The notes beneath the pieces are model-generated. The model saw nothing but the letters and a program-made list of their open reading frames with translations. It made no database searches and was not told where the DNA came from. Positions 8,268 to 16,959 of a stretch of DNA of 51,173 nt are shown here, piece after piece. Source of the stretch: Tidjanibacter sp. GTDB taxonomy: Bacteria; Bacteroidota; Bacteroidia; Bacteroidales; Rikenellaceae. Position 1 is the first letter of the stretch, and every line of letters begins with the position of its first letter. Location: positions 1 through 51,173 of the forward strand of contig JAGBGK010000013.1 in the NCBI GenBank assembly GCA_017936005.1, in the 5' to 3' direction. Made by a program: the position numbers and the translations under genes.

Positions 8268-9464
8268 ATGAATACAACTCCCAGGGCTTTGCGCCTACAC
8301 ATAGGTTTCTTTGGGCGCTGCAATGCAGGTAAGTCGTCGCTGATAAATGCTATCAGTGGACAAACGGTTGTGATTGTGAGCGATGTAGCAGGCACCACCA
8401 CCGACCCCGTGGTTAAGAGTATGGAGATTGGCTCTCTGGGTGCGTGTGCCCTCATCGACACGGCGGGCTTTGACGACAGCAGCGTGCTGGGAGAGGCACG
8501 CAGAGAGCAAGCAGTGAGGGCAGCCGATAGGAGCGACGTGGCGGTGCTGGTGTGCGGTGCTCAGGCCGACTACTCGTTGGAGAAGGAGTGGCTTGAGATG
8601 TTTGAAGAGCGCAAAGTGCCTGTTGTTGTGGTGCTTGGTAAGTGCGATATGCTGGTGTCGGCCGAGAGTACAGCACTCTCCATCAAGGAGCAACTCGGCC
8701 GTGAGCCACTGCTTGTGAGTGCTGCTGCAAGGATTGGTGTCGATGCACTATTGGGAGAGATTACCAAGGTGGCAGGAGATGTGAAGAGTGCCGAAAGGAG
8801 TATTATGGGTGGTTTGGTAAAGAGTGGCGATAGGGTTGTACTTGTGATGCCACAGGACGAGCAGGCCCCCAAAGGACGTATCATCCTACCTCAAGTGCAG
8901 ACCCTCAGGGAACTACTCGATAGGGGGTGCGTGTCGCTGTGCTGCCGTCCCGAAGAACTGTCGCAGACATTGGCAGGACTGACCACTCCGCCCGACCTTG
9001 TGGTTACCGACTCACAGGTCTTTGACCGTGTGGCCGAGGTGTTGCCTACGGGTGTGCCTTTGACCTCGTTTTCGGTGCTGATGGCTTGCTATAAGGGCGA
9101 TAGGGATGCCTTTGTGGAGGGCGCGAAGGTGGTTGACAGCCTCACGGAAAGGTCGAGGGTGCTGATTGCCGAGGCTTGTAGCCACGCACCTGCTGGCGAG
9201 GATATTGGCCGTGTGAAACTGCCCCGACTGCTGCGTAAGAGGGTAGGCGAGGGACTGAGTGTGGATGTAGTGGGCGGCGATGACTTCCCTGCCGATTTGA
9301 GCCACTATGATCTTGTGATACACTGCGGTGCGTGTATGTTCAACCGTCGCCACGTTCTGTCGAGGCTCGAAAGAGCTGAACAACAGGGCGTTCCGATGAC
9401 TAACTACGGAATGGTGCTTGCTCACCTTATGGGTGTGTTGCCAAGGGTGGTGATGCCCGAATAG
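8268..9464 (+). CDS. hydF: [FeFe]-hydrogenase maturation GTPase HydF
   Basis: Scaffold and GTPase on which the 2Fe precursor of the H-cluster is assembled before transfer to HydA. Of 398 residues, the N-terminal G domain has P-loop GRCNAGKSS (16-24), DVAGTTTD and DTAGF, followed by a dimerisation domain and the C-terminal cluster-binding domain. The HydF ligand set is present: C-x-H (CSH) and, about 45 residues later, HCGAC (HCxxC). With hydE and hydG it makes a complete maturase set in one operon. The hydrogenase itself and aspartate ammonia-lyase, common neighbours in other genomes, are not in the window. Confidence 0.97.
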   Translation: MNTTPRALRLHIGFFGRCNAGKSSLINAISGQTVVIVSDVAGTTTDPVVKSMEIGSLGACALIDTAGFDDSSVLGEARREQAVRAADRSDVAVLVCGAQADYSLEKEWLEMFEERKVPVVVVLGKCDMLVSAESTALSIKEQLGREPLLVSAAARIGVDALLGEITKVAGDVKSAERSIMGGLVKSGDRVVLVMPQDEQAPKGRIILPQVQTLRELLDRGCVSLCCRPEELSQTLAGLTTPPDLVVTDSQVFDRVAEVLPTGVPLTSFSVLMACYKGDRDAFVEGAKVVDSLTERSRVLIAEACSHAPAGEDIGRVKLPRLLRKRVGEGLSVDVVGGDDFPADLSHYDLVIHCGACMFNRRHVLSRLERAEQQGVPMTNYGMVLAHLMGVLPRVVMPE

Positions 9465-9531
9465 TGGCGGATGACCAAATGCCAAATAATCACATATTTG
9501 CGATAAATTATCCCAGAGTGGCTAAAATACT

Positions 9532-9551
9532 ACCACTACTTTTGTAGTGGT
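9532..9551 (+). promoter_or_regulatory. -7 box within a perfect 8-bp palindrome before the pectate lyase
   Basis: ACCACTAC-TTTT-GTAGTGGT is a perfect inverted repeat, and the -7 match TACTTTTG (9537-9544) lies inside it, 35 bp before the ATG at 9579. It may be an operator for a dimeric regulator, or a hairpin at the 5' end of the mRNA. No good TTG is seen at -33, which fits a promoter that needs an activator. Confidence 0.45.
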
Positions 9552-9578
9552 GAAATCCATTTTAAGCTTGAATGCCTT

Positions 9579-11633
9579 ATGAAACGTAAACTTCTGCTGT
9601 GCGCAATGCTTGTTGCAGCACTGACTATTGGCTGTGGTAATGAGCCCGAACCTACTCCCACACCAAATCCCGACGATACGGAAACTCCACAGGAGCCCGA
9701 CACTCCAACCGAGCCTGAAAATCCTGACGCTCCCGAAAATCCCGACGCTCCAACCGAGCCGGAGGAGCCCGAAACGCCCGATACTCCCACCGAGCCGGAG
9801 GAACCCACCGAGCCGGAAACTCCAAGTGAGCCTGATGTGCCCACCGACCCCGATACTCCCACCGAGCCAAGCGAGCCTATTGCACCTCCCGTGGTGGGTA
9901 ACGTAGCCCTCGACCAACTCATCGGCTATGGCGAGAGGACCACCGGTGGTGAGGGTGGTAAGGTCTATCATTTCAATAATGGTGTTGCATTTCGTGAGTG
10001 GCTGAAACTCAGGGAGAAGAACAAGAGTACGGAGCCTGCTGTGGTGTGGTTGAGCGGTACGTTCACCAAAGCTGACGGTAGGGATACGGGTAGCCCTTGG
10101 TTTGACATCAAGCGTACCTCCAACATAACGATTTATGGAACCAACTCGTTCCGTATGCAAAATGTGGGCTTCTTCCTTAACGAGGCCACAAATATCATCA
10201 TCCGCAACATCTATATCGTTCAACCCAAGGCGGACAATGGTGCCGATGGTATCTCTATGCAGGAGAGTAGCAACGTGTGGGTGGACCACTGTACCTTCGA
10301 GAGTGTCAACTCCACCAAAGACTACGAGGACGGCTCGTGCGACGTAACCCACGCCACCCACTCCGTTACGGTGTCGTGGTGCCACTACATACGCACCCAA
10401 AAGAGCAGCCTTGTGGGCCACTCCAATAGTGCCTCGGCCGATAAGGATATCACCATCACTATGCACCACAATTGGTTTGAGAAGAGCAATTCCCGCCATC
10501 CGAGGGTGAGGTTTGGTAGGGCGCACGTCTTCAATAACTTCTACGACAACGTGAGCACCTATGGTGTGGGTAGTGCCTATGGCGCAATGGTGCTTGTGGA
10601 GCACAACTCGTTCGATGGTGTGAGGTTACCCATCGACATCTGTACCTACCCTGCCAAGAAGAGTGGTAGCAGTTGGGTGTCCAACCTCACGGGTAGTGTT
10701 GCGGGCTATGCCTACGCCTACGAAAACCTCTACACCAACATTCCCTCCGATGCCTCCGACCCCTATCCCTTTACCAATGTGGAATACACAGCCTACAACG
10801 GCTCGAAACTCGCCACTCCGTTTACCTATGAGGATTTCAAACCTTCGTATAACTATGTGGTGGATGCAGCCGATAGGGTGGCTGAGATTGTAACCACGGG
10901 TGCAGGTGTGGGCCGACTTTCGGGCTACGAGAGCGCACCCATCGAGGCCGACAATGGCGGTATGGGTAGTGCAGGTGGCGACGAGGGTGGCTCTACGGGT
11001 GGCTCTACGGGTGGCGACACTCCCACAACTCCCAGCACCCCCTCCGAGCCTTCGGGCGACACGCTGGGCGAGGGATGGACACTCTCCTCCATTGGCGATG
11101 CACAGGCTGTGGCCACAATGAATAACGATGGAGATGTTACCCTCACGGCACGAGGTAAGTTCGAGAGTGGAGCGCAGAAGTTTGGCTATGTGTGGAGGAA
11201 GGTGAGTGGCGATTTCGAGGCTACCGTGCAACTTGACTCCTACGTTTCGGAGAAGGGTGGCAACCAGAGTGCAGCGGGCTTGATGCTTGCCGACGACATT
11301 AACACTTCGGGTACCAACTTCATCTATGCCACTTCGGGTGCTACGACCACTGAATATTACAGCCACTACCGTATGACCTCGGGAGGCAACGCAAGCAAGA
11401 AGGCGGCAGGTGTGAGAACTTCGGCCGACAATGCGGTGCTGAAACTTGTGCGCACGGGCGATAAGTTCGAGGCATTCTACTCCACCGATGGTGGTGCGAC
11501 ATTCTCCGCCACCAAGAGCGATAGCTTTGTGGGTCTACCCGCCGAACTCTATGTGGGCCTTTGTGTGAGCAGTGGCGACAATAGCAAGACCGCAACGGCG
11601 GTGTTTAGCAACTTCACGCTCACCGAAAAATAG
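9579..11633 (+). CDS. Pectate lyase (PL1-type) lipoprotein with C-terminal beta-sandwich domain
   Basis: Probably a surface lipoprotein that cleaves de-esterified pectate by beta-elimination. Order in 684 residues: signal peptide with lipobox (TIGC, Cys about 19) followed by acidic residues, as in Bacteroidetes surface-export signals; a linker of about 80 residues rich in Pro, Glu, Thr and Asp (TEPE, ENPDAP units); a PL1 beta-helix with DGISMQ, WVDHCTF, VTVSWCHY and RHPRVRFG, where the last Arg is the expected catalytic base; a Gly/Ser/Thr linker; and a concanavalin-like C-terminal domain (SAAGLMLADD) resembling DUF1349. No SusC/SusD or other pectinase genes lie nearby, which is unusual for a polysaccharide lyase in this phylum. 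Confidence 0.88.
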   Translation: MKRKLLLCAMLVAALTIGCGNEPEPTPTPNPDDTETPQEPDTPTEPENPDAPENPDAPTEPEEPETPDTPTEPEEPTEPETPSEPDVPTDPDTPTEPSEPIAPPVVGNVALDQLIGYGERTTGGEGGKVYHFNNGVAFREWLKLREKNKSTEPAVVWLSGTFTKADGRDTGSPWFDIKRTSNITIYGTNSFRMQNVGFFLNEATNIIIRNIYIVQPKADNGADGISMQESSNVWVDHCTFESVNSTKDYEDGSCDVTHATHSVTVSWCHYIRTQKSSLVGHSNSASADKDITITMHHNWFEKSNSRHPRVRFGRAHVFNNFYDNVSTYGVGSAYGAMVLVEHNSFDGVRLPIDICTYPAKKSGSSWVSNLTGSVAGYAYAYENLYTNIPSDASDPYPFTNVEYTAYNGSKLATPFTYEDFKPSYNYVVDAADRVAEIVTTGAGVGRLSGYESAPIEADNGGMGSAGGDEGGSTGGSTGGDTPTTPSTPSEPSGDTLGEGWTLSSIGDAQAVATMNNDGDVTLTARGKFESGAQKFGYVWRKVSGDFEATVQLDSYVSEKGGNQSAAGLMLADDINTSGTNFIYATSGATTTEYYSHYRMTSGGNASKKAAGVRTSADNAVLKLVRTGDKFEAFYSTDGGATFSATKSDSFVGLPAELYVGLCVSSGDNSKTATAVFSNFTLTEK

Positions 11634-11656
11634 GTTTTACTTTTGAATTAACACAA

Positions 11657-11685
11657 AAAGGGTTTCCGACTGTCGGAAACCCTTT
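11657..11685. terminator. Bidirectional terminator between pectate lyase and TonB receptor
   Basis: A 13-bp perfect stem (AAAGGGTTTCCGA and its complement) with a 3-nt loop, T-rich on one side and A-rich on the other, between convergent genes. Confidence 0.85.
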
Positions 11686-11693
11686 CTTGTTGG

Positions 11694-14006
11694 TTAGAAC
11701 CTAATCTCCACTCCGAGGTAGGCACTGCGTGGCATCAGCGGGCCGTAGACGTAGCCCGAATCACGGTCGGCTCCTTGGTCGAAGTCGCTCTGGAAGGAGT
11801 TGAAGATGTTTTTCACACCACCGAAAATCTCAATAAACGTGTCGTCATATACCAGCGTGGTGTAGCCCACCCTCGCGCTTAAATCGAAGAAACTCTGGGT
11901 GCGAACAGCCACATCCTCCGCAATATAACCGGCGTAGTGCTGTACCCACATCGGGCCCGTGTAGTTGCCCGAAAGGTCAATGTTGAGTTTTGCCATAGGC
12001 TTCCACATCAGGGTGAAATATCCGTAGGCGTCGGGGGTACGGAACATATCGAGCGATGCTTCGGCTGTTTCGCTCCACTGCTCCGGCTCGGCATAGCGGC
12101 TGCGTTGGAGAGTGAATCCTGCCTGTAACTCCACCTTGCGGCTGAACATAGCACGCCCCTCCAAGTTGATACCGCTCACGGTAGCTCCCGAGCCGTTGTA
12201 TCTCTCCTGCACCGCCACTCCCTCGTCGTCGTGGCCAATCTCGCGCAGGGCAAACACATCGTCCAAGCGGGTGTGGAATCCCTCCACAATGAAGTTGGTG
12301 GCCACCGAACCGAAGGTGTGGTAGAACTCTGCCGATGCGCTCAGCGATGAGGAACGCTCCTCTTTGAGGTTGTCGGCCAGCTGGATACGGGTGCGCTCGC
12401 CACCAACGATAGCAATGTGGAGGTCCTCGTCGTAGGCCTGTGGTGCACGGTAGCCGCCGGCATAGCTCAGGCGCAGGCTAATCTCCTCGGTGGGGTTGTA
12501 GCGCAGGTTGGCGCGGGGCGAGAAGATGGGTGCATTCACAAGGTTGTGTTTGTCCAGACGACCGCCGAGCAATATGGACCACTCCTTGTTGCGCCACTCG
12601 TTTTGGAAATATGCGCCATAGATGTTGGCAATCTGCTTGGTGTCTATGTTGTAGCCTATGGAGGTGTCGTGAAGGTTGTTGTGGCTCACCTCCGAGCCGA
12701 CGGTGAGGTTGGCAGGCATAAAGAGCAGGTGGTCAAACTCGTGCACATACTGCACACCTGCGGCGGCAGTGAGGTCGTGGGTGCGACCATAGGCATCGGG
12801 GTCTTTGCCTGCACCGTAGTAGCTTTTGCGTGCAGTGTTTTGGAACGAGCCGTAGATGTTCAGACGGTTTTTGTGTTGTGCGTCCGACCAATCGTAGGTA
12901 ATGCTACCGCCGTCGATGGTGTGGTCGGCCTGCTCGCACACCTCGGCTTCGTGCTGTGGGAGGTCGAGGTTGTCGCCACCACGCCTATAATCCTTGATGC
13001 GGTGATACTGTGCTGTGATACGCGAGTAGTTGCTCAGGCGGAACATCGAGCGCATACCGAGAGCTTCTGCGTTGGACTCCAAAAGCTCCGTAAAACCGTC
13101 GCCATCCACATCGTAGCCACCCGTAGTGCGACTCTGGGCAAAGACACTCACTGCTGCTTTGCCGCTATCTGATACCAACGAGGCATTGAGTGAGGTTGCA
13201 TTCTCCATAGCACCACCCATACCGATAGAGGTTGTCGTGTGGCTCATCTCGGCCATACTCTGCTTGGGCTCTTTGGTGATGATGTTGATGGTGCCACCGA
13301 TGGCCGACGAGCCATAGAGGGCCGAGCCTCCGCCACGCAGTACCTCCACACGCTCAATCATATTGGCAGGAATCTGCTCCAAGCCATACACGCCCGTAAG
13401 CGAGGAGAAGAGTGGGTGGGAGTCCACGAGAATTTGTGAATAACGACCATCAAGACCGTTAATCCTCACCTGTGGGAAGCCACAGTTCTGACAGGTGTTC
13501 TCCACCCTCACACCGGGTTGGAACGCCAGACCGCCCGCCAAAGATGTGGCGCTCACTCTGTCGAATACCTCTGCATCCACCACACTCACCAGCGAGGGAG
13601 CCTCCCTTTTGAGGGTTTCGGAACGGTTGGACGACACCACTATTTGGTCGAGTGTTACGGTGTCTTCGGAGAGTTCAAACTCCACTTCAATGGTTTGGCC
13701 GGCAACCACTTTCACTCTCTTGGTTACGGGAACGTAGCCCACGGCACTCGCTTCGATGGTGTAGGTACCGGGGGTCATATTTTTGATAAGGTAGTGGCCC
13801 GTTGCATCGGTGGTAACGCCAATGGTTGTACCCTCAATTACGACCGACACATAGGGTAGGTGGTCTTTGGAAGCCTTATCTACGACGTGGCCGAAGATGT
13901 GTGCGTCAGTTGGGCGGGGTTGGGGAATTACGGGAGTTGTTGCCGAGGCTGTGGGCGAAACGATTGTGCCACAGAGGAGCAACAAGAGGGCTAAAAACTT
14001 AGTCAT
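11694..14006 (-). CDS. TonB-dependent outer-membrane receptor with N-terminal carboxypeptidase-regulatory domain
   Basis: Outer-membrane beta-barrel importer powered by TonB. From the ATG at 14006 it has 770 residues and starts with a clear signal peptide (MTKFLALLLLLCG...SASA); an upstream in-frame extension of 20 codons would spoil it and overlaps the promoter, so it was left out. Domains: Ig-like regulatory repeat (FGHVVDKASKDHLPYVSV), plug with VRVENTCQNCGF and VEVLRGGGSALYGSSAIGGTINI, and a barrel ending in a terminal Phe (EIRF). No SusD partner follows, so it is more like a metal, haem or cobalamin receptor than a glycan SusC. The short leader has no room for a cobalamin riboswitch. The two Cys in CQNCGF are notable. 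Confidence 0.88.
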   Translation of the reverse strand: MTKFLALLLLLCGTIVSPTASATTPVIPQPRPTDAHIFGHVVDKASKDHLPYVSVVIEGTTIGVTTDATGHYLIKNMTPGTYTIEASAVGYVPVTKRVKVVAGQTIEVEFELSEDTVTLDQIVVSSNRSETLKREAPSLVSVVDAEVFDRVSATSLAGGLAFQPGVRVENTCQNCGFPQVRINGLDGRYSQILVDSHPLFSSLTGVYGLEQIPANMIERVEVLRGGGSALYGSSAIGGTINIITKEPKQSMAEMSHTTTSIGMGGAMENATSLNASLVSDSGKAAVSVFAQSRTTGGYDVDGDGFTELLESNAEALGMRSMFRLSNYSRITAQYHRIKDYRRGGDNLDLPQHEAEVCEQADHTIDGGSITYDWSDAQHKNRLNIYGSFQNTARKSYYGAGKDPDAYGRTHDLTAAAGVQYVHEFDHLLFMPANLTVGSEVSHNNLHDTSIGYNIDTKQIANIYGAYFQNEWRNKEWSILLGGRLDKHNLVNAPIFSPRANLRYNPTEEISLRLSYAGGYRAPQAYDEDLHIAIVGGERTRIQLADNLKEERSSSLSASAEFYHTFGSVATNFIVEGFHTRLDDVFALREIGHDDEGVAVQERYNGSGATVSGINLEGRAMFSRKVELQAGFTLQRSRYAEPEQWSETAEASLDMFRTPDAYGYFTLMWKPMAKLNIDLSGNYTGPMWVQHYAGYIAEDVAVRTQSFFDLSARVGYTTLVYDDTFIEIFGGVKNIFNSFQSDFDQGADRDSGYVYGPLMPRSAYLGVEIRF

Positions 14007-14043
14007 ATATCTGTAAACTCGTATTATGTTTTGATTTCGGGTG

Positions 14044-14074
14044 CAAAAGTATTTCGTTTTGTCCACCTTTGCAA
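14044..14074 (-). promoter_or_regulatory. Promoter of the TonB receptor gene
   Basis: On the minus strand TACTTTTG (14044-14051) matches TAnnTTTG, with TTG at 14072-14074, a spacer of 20 bp and a leader of about 30 nt to the ATG at 14006. Confidence 0.7.
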
Positions 14075-14082
14075 TACCTATT

Positions 14083-14116
14083 TTTGGTGATTTTCATCAA
14101 AAAAGATGTAACTTTG
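14083..14116 (+). promoter_or_regulatory. Promoter of the SGNH hydrolase gene
   Basis: TAACTTTG at 14109-14116 matches the -7 consensus, with TTTG at 14083-14086. The spacer of 22 bp is slightly long. The ATG at 14145 is 28 bp downstream. It lies back to back with the TonB receptor promoter. Confidence 0.6.
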
Positions 14117-14144
14117 TACAAACGTACCTAATCATTATTATACT

Positions 14145-14816
14145 ATGAAAACACTCAAACACTCCATTTTGGCAGCCCTCTCGCTCCTTGCAGTGGTGGC
14201 AGCCGATGCACAAGCCCCCAAGAAGGATTGGGCGCAATTCTATCGTTATGAGAACTCCAATAAGCAGATTACAACCGCCCCCGAAGCAGTTTTTATGGGC
14301 AACTCCATCACGGACAATTGGGCCAAATTCCGCCCCGAGTTTTTTGCCGACAATGGCTTTGTAGGCCGTGGCATCAGCGGTCAGACCACTTCGCAGATGT
14401 TGGTGCGCTTCCGTGCCGACGTGATTGACTTGCACCCCAAGAAGGTTGTCATCCTTGCCGGCACCAACGACATTGCCCTCAATAATGGCCCCATCACACT
14501 GCCACACATTTTGGACAACATCGCCTCGATGTGCGAACTTGCTCGCTACAACAACATCGAGGTTGTTCTCTGCTCCATACTCCCCTGTAAGGCCTACAAG
14601 TGGAGGCCCGAGGTGCAGCCTGCTCCCATCATCATTGAACTCAACGCTATGATTAAGGCCTATGCAAAGGAGAAGGGCTATGCCTACGTAGATTACCACT
14701 CGGCCTTGACCGACAACGAGGGTGGCCTGCCCGTAGAGTTGGCTCCCGATGGCTGCCACCCCAACAATGATGGTTACGCCATTATGGAGCGTTTGGTACT
14801 CGAAGCACTCAAATAG
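14145..14816 (+). CDS. SGNH/GDSL-family hydrolase, secreted
   Basis: Probable periplasmic esterase or acetylhydrolase; the exact substrate is not visible. The 223 residues begin with a signal peptide ending near ADAQA. The four SGNH blocks are present: GNSITDNW (nucleophile Ser), GRGISGQT (Gly), LAGTNDIA (Asn) and DGCHPNNDG (Asp and His). It resembles platelet-activating-factor acetylhydrolase-like GDSL proteins that remove acetyl groups from sugars in Bacteroidetes. Proximity to the pectate lyase makes pectin deacetylation a thought, but it has its own promoter. The stop codon is part of a tandem repeat (14812). Confidence 0.85.
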   Translation: MKTLKHSILAALSLLAVVAADAQAPKKDWAQFYRYENSNKQITTAPEAVFMGNSITDNWAKFRPEFFADNGFVGRGISGQTTSQMLVRFRADVIDLHPKKVVILAGTNDIALNNGPITLPHILDNIASMCELARYNNIEVVLCSILPCKAYKWRPEVQPAPIIIELNAMIKAYAKEKGYAYVDYHSALTDNEGGLPVELAPDGCHPNNDGYAIMERLVLEALK

Positions 14817-14880
14817 GATTACCTATGTATCTGCAATAGGATTATCTACATATTCGCAATAGGATTACGGAAATCCATAC
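14812..14880. repeat. 23-bp tandem repeat starting at the SGNH gene stop codon
   Basis: AATAGGATTA occurs at 14812, 14835 and 14858, spaced exactly 23 bp. The flanking bases of the first two units are also similar (CTATGTAT and CTACATAT). The TAG stop of the SGNH gene (14814-14816) belongs to the first unit. Confidence 0.75.
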
Positions 14881-14891
14881 TACCAACAAAG

Positions 14892-14919
14892 AGCCCCCGC
14901 ACATCATTGTACGGGGGCT
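14892..14919. terminator. Bidirectional terminator between SGNH hydrolase and acyl-CoA synthetase
   Basis: Stem AGCCCCCG/CGGGGGCT with a 12-nt loop that can pair partly (ACA/TGT); TTTCT follows on +, and A-rich sequence lies on the other side. Confidence 0.8.
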
Positions 14920-14968
14920 TTCTGTGTCGAATATGTTAGGCCTCTTTGGGGGCCAACCAACGAGTGGT

Positions 14969-16858
14969 TTAGAACTTACCTACGTTGTAGTAGATGTCCT
15001 TACCCTCGGGAGTGTACATTGCGTTCAGACGGTCAGCGAAGTACTCCTCTACCTTGCCACGAACAACCTTCATAGTGGAGTTGATGAGGTGGTTCTGCTC
15101 GGTGAAAGGCTCGTTGAGCAGAGCAAAGGTTGCAGGCAACCAACGCTCGGGGAACTGACCCTCAAACTTACCGCCCCTCTTGTACTCATTCAAGTCGGCC
15201 TGTACCAACTCAACAATCTTCCTCTGGCCCTCTTCGCTATCGAGCGAGAGTTTGAGAGGAGCAAGAGCAGCCTTCATTGCCTCCTTGTTGGGCGAAATCA
15301 GCAGGGTGGTGTAGGGGTCTTGGTTGTTGTGCAGAATGGCGTGATCAATGAATTTCGAGGTCGAAACGTATGCCTCCTCAATACCCTCGGGGCAATACTT
15401 CTCACCATCGGCAGCAATCAGCAAGCTCTTGAAACGGCCATATACATACAAGAGGTCGCCCTTGATGGCACCCATATCACCGGTGTACAACCAGCCGTCC
15501 TTAACGGTGTCGGCAGTCGAAGCCTCGTTCTTCCAATAGCCCATCATCACGTTCTCGCCTTTGCAGACCATCTCGCCCTTCTCGCCCTCGGGCAACTCAT
15601 TGCCATCGGGGTCGCAAATCTTCATCTCGAAGGGTTTAACCATCACGCCGCTCGAACCGAATTGGTACCTGCGGGGACCGTTGGACGAAATAACGGGAGT
15701 AGCCTCGCTCAGGCCATAGCCCTGGAACATAGGCATACCAACAGCCATAAAGAACACCTGCAACTCTTTGTCCAACAGTGCACCACCGCCCACAAAGAAC
15801 CTCAGCTCGCCACCAAAGCCCTCACGTACTTTCGAGAAGATAATCTTGTCGAACAACCACACAAGGGGTTTGCGCAAAGCCCTCAGGCCCTTACCACGCT
15901 CTTTGTCGCTGTCACCATTGTAGGCAATAGCATTTTTGAGGCCCCAATTGTAGAGTTTCTCAACGGTCTTACCTTTGGCCCTGATGCTGCTCTCAATATT
16001 TTTCTTGAAGTTCTTGGCCAGAGTGGGCACCGAAAGGATGATGTGGGGTTTAACCTCGCGGATATTGATGGGGATGTTTTTGAGGGTCTCCATACCGGTG
16101 CGACCGTTCTGTACGGTAGCCACCTGTGCGCCCTTGTGCATAAAGATATAGAAACCTACAACGTGTGCAAAGCAGTGGTCCAAAGGAAGGATAATCAGAG
16201 TTCTCCAAGTCTCGTCGATATCCATAAGGGTGAGAGCCTGCTCCACGTTCGCGGTGTAGTTGCGGTGCGAAAGGCAAACGCCTTTGGGGTCGGCAGTGGT
16301 ACCGCTGGTGTAGGTAATGGTTGCCAAATCGTCGTTCTGGATAGCCTGACCGATTTTGAGGAAGCCCTCTTTGTCCTCGGCGAGAAGCTCACGACCGAGA
16401 GCGAGTACGCTTTCGAGCGAAACCTCTTTGTCCTGATACTCGTCAATGGGGTCCAAAACAATAACCTTCTCTACCATAGGAAGGTCGGCAATGATACGGC
16501 GGATTTTGGGCAACTGTGTTTTCGAAACAACAATCCACTTGGTGTCGGAGTGTTTCAGACGGAAGATAAGGTCGTTGCTCTCTTCGAGTTTAATCGACAG
16601 GGGCACGTTTGCTGCGCCTGCGTAGAACATAGCCAACTCGGAGATAATCCACATGTTACGTCCCTCCGAGAGGAGAGCCATGTTGTCTTTGGGAGCTACG
16701 CCCAATTTAACAAAGCCGGCACCGAGTTCATAGACCTTATCACGCACCTGTGCATAGGTTGTGTCGGTCCACTCTTTACCAATTTTCTCTTTCAAAAAGG
16801 TGTTGTTAGGGTAGTTTGCTACTGAACCTTCAAAGAGGTCCACCAAAGTTTTCTTCAT
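14969..16858 (-). CDS. fadD: Long-chain fatty acid--CoA ligase (AMP-binding)
   Basis: Activates fatty acids to acyl-CoA with ATP through an acyl-adenylate; soluble or membrane-associated. The 629 residues fit the bacterial FadD15-like branch. Motifs: P-loop-like ITYTSGTTADPKGV, GYGLSEATPV, LYTGDMG and KYGRF-like VYGRFKS, then the C-terminal lid with Lys near LINSTMKVVRGK. The ATG at 16858 is preceded by TATATTTG at about 46 bp. No other beta-oxidation genes are near. The gene stands alone; its 3' end shares a terminator with the SGNH gene. The fadD symbol is for the family; the chain length preferred is not known. Confidence 0.88.
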   Translation of the reverse strand: MKKTLVDLFEGSVANYPNNTFLKEKIGKEWTDTTYAQVRDKVYELGAGFVKLGVAPKDNMALLSEGRNMWIISELAMFYAGAANVPLSIKLEESNDLIFRLKHSDTKWIVVSKTQLPKIRRIIADLPMVEKVIVLDPIDEYQDKEVSLESVLALGRELLAEDKEGFLKIGQAIQNDDLATITYTSGTTADPKGVCLSHRNYTANVEQALTLMDIDETWRTLIILPLDHCFAHVVGFYIFMHKGAQVATVQNGRTGMETLKNIPINIREVKPHIILSVPTLAKNFKKNIESSIRAKGKTVEKLYNWGLKNAIAYNGDSDKERGKGLRALRKPLVWLFDKIIFSKVREGFGGELRFFVGGGALLDKELQVFFMAVGMPMFQGYGLSEATPVISSNGPRRYQFGSSGVMVKPFEMKICDPDGNELPEGEKGEMVCKGENVMMGYWKNEASTADTVKDGWLYTGDMGAIKGDLLYVYGRFKSLLIAADGEKYCPEGIEEAYVSTSKFIDHAILHNNQDPYTTLLISPNKEAMKAALAPLKLSLDSEEGQRKIVELVQADLNEYKRGGKFEGQFPERWLPATFALLNEPFTEQNHLINSTMKVVRGKVEEYFADRLNAMYTPEGKDIYYNVGKF

Positions 16859-16903
16859 AAAAAGTTATTTTTATTAAACTTAAATTTTACACTTGTGGCA
16901 CAC

Positions 16904-16911
16904 AAATATAG
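16904..16911 (-). promoter_or_regulatory. -7 element of the acyl-CoA synthetase gene
   Basis: TATATTTG on the minus strand matches TAnnTTTG, 46 bp before the ATG. No TTG is found at the right distance upstream. Confidence 0.45.
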
Positions 16912-16959
16912 GAATTTATTCCTATGGTTGTTCTTTTTTTTGCCAAAAATCTTCAACTC

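Noticed and set aside
14007..14066. 20-codon N-terminal extension of the TonB receptor
   Set aside because: It would place polar residues before the signal peptide and overlaps the -7 box at 14044.
14924..16825. 633-codon open frame antisense to the acyl-CoA synthetase gene
   Set aside because: The minus-strand gene has all AMP-binding motifs; the antisense frame is low in motif content and has no promoter.
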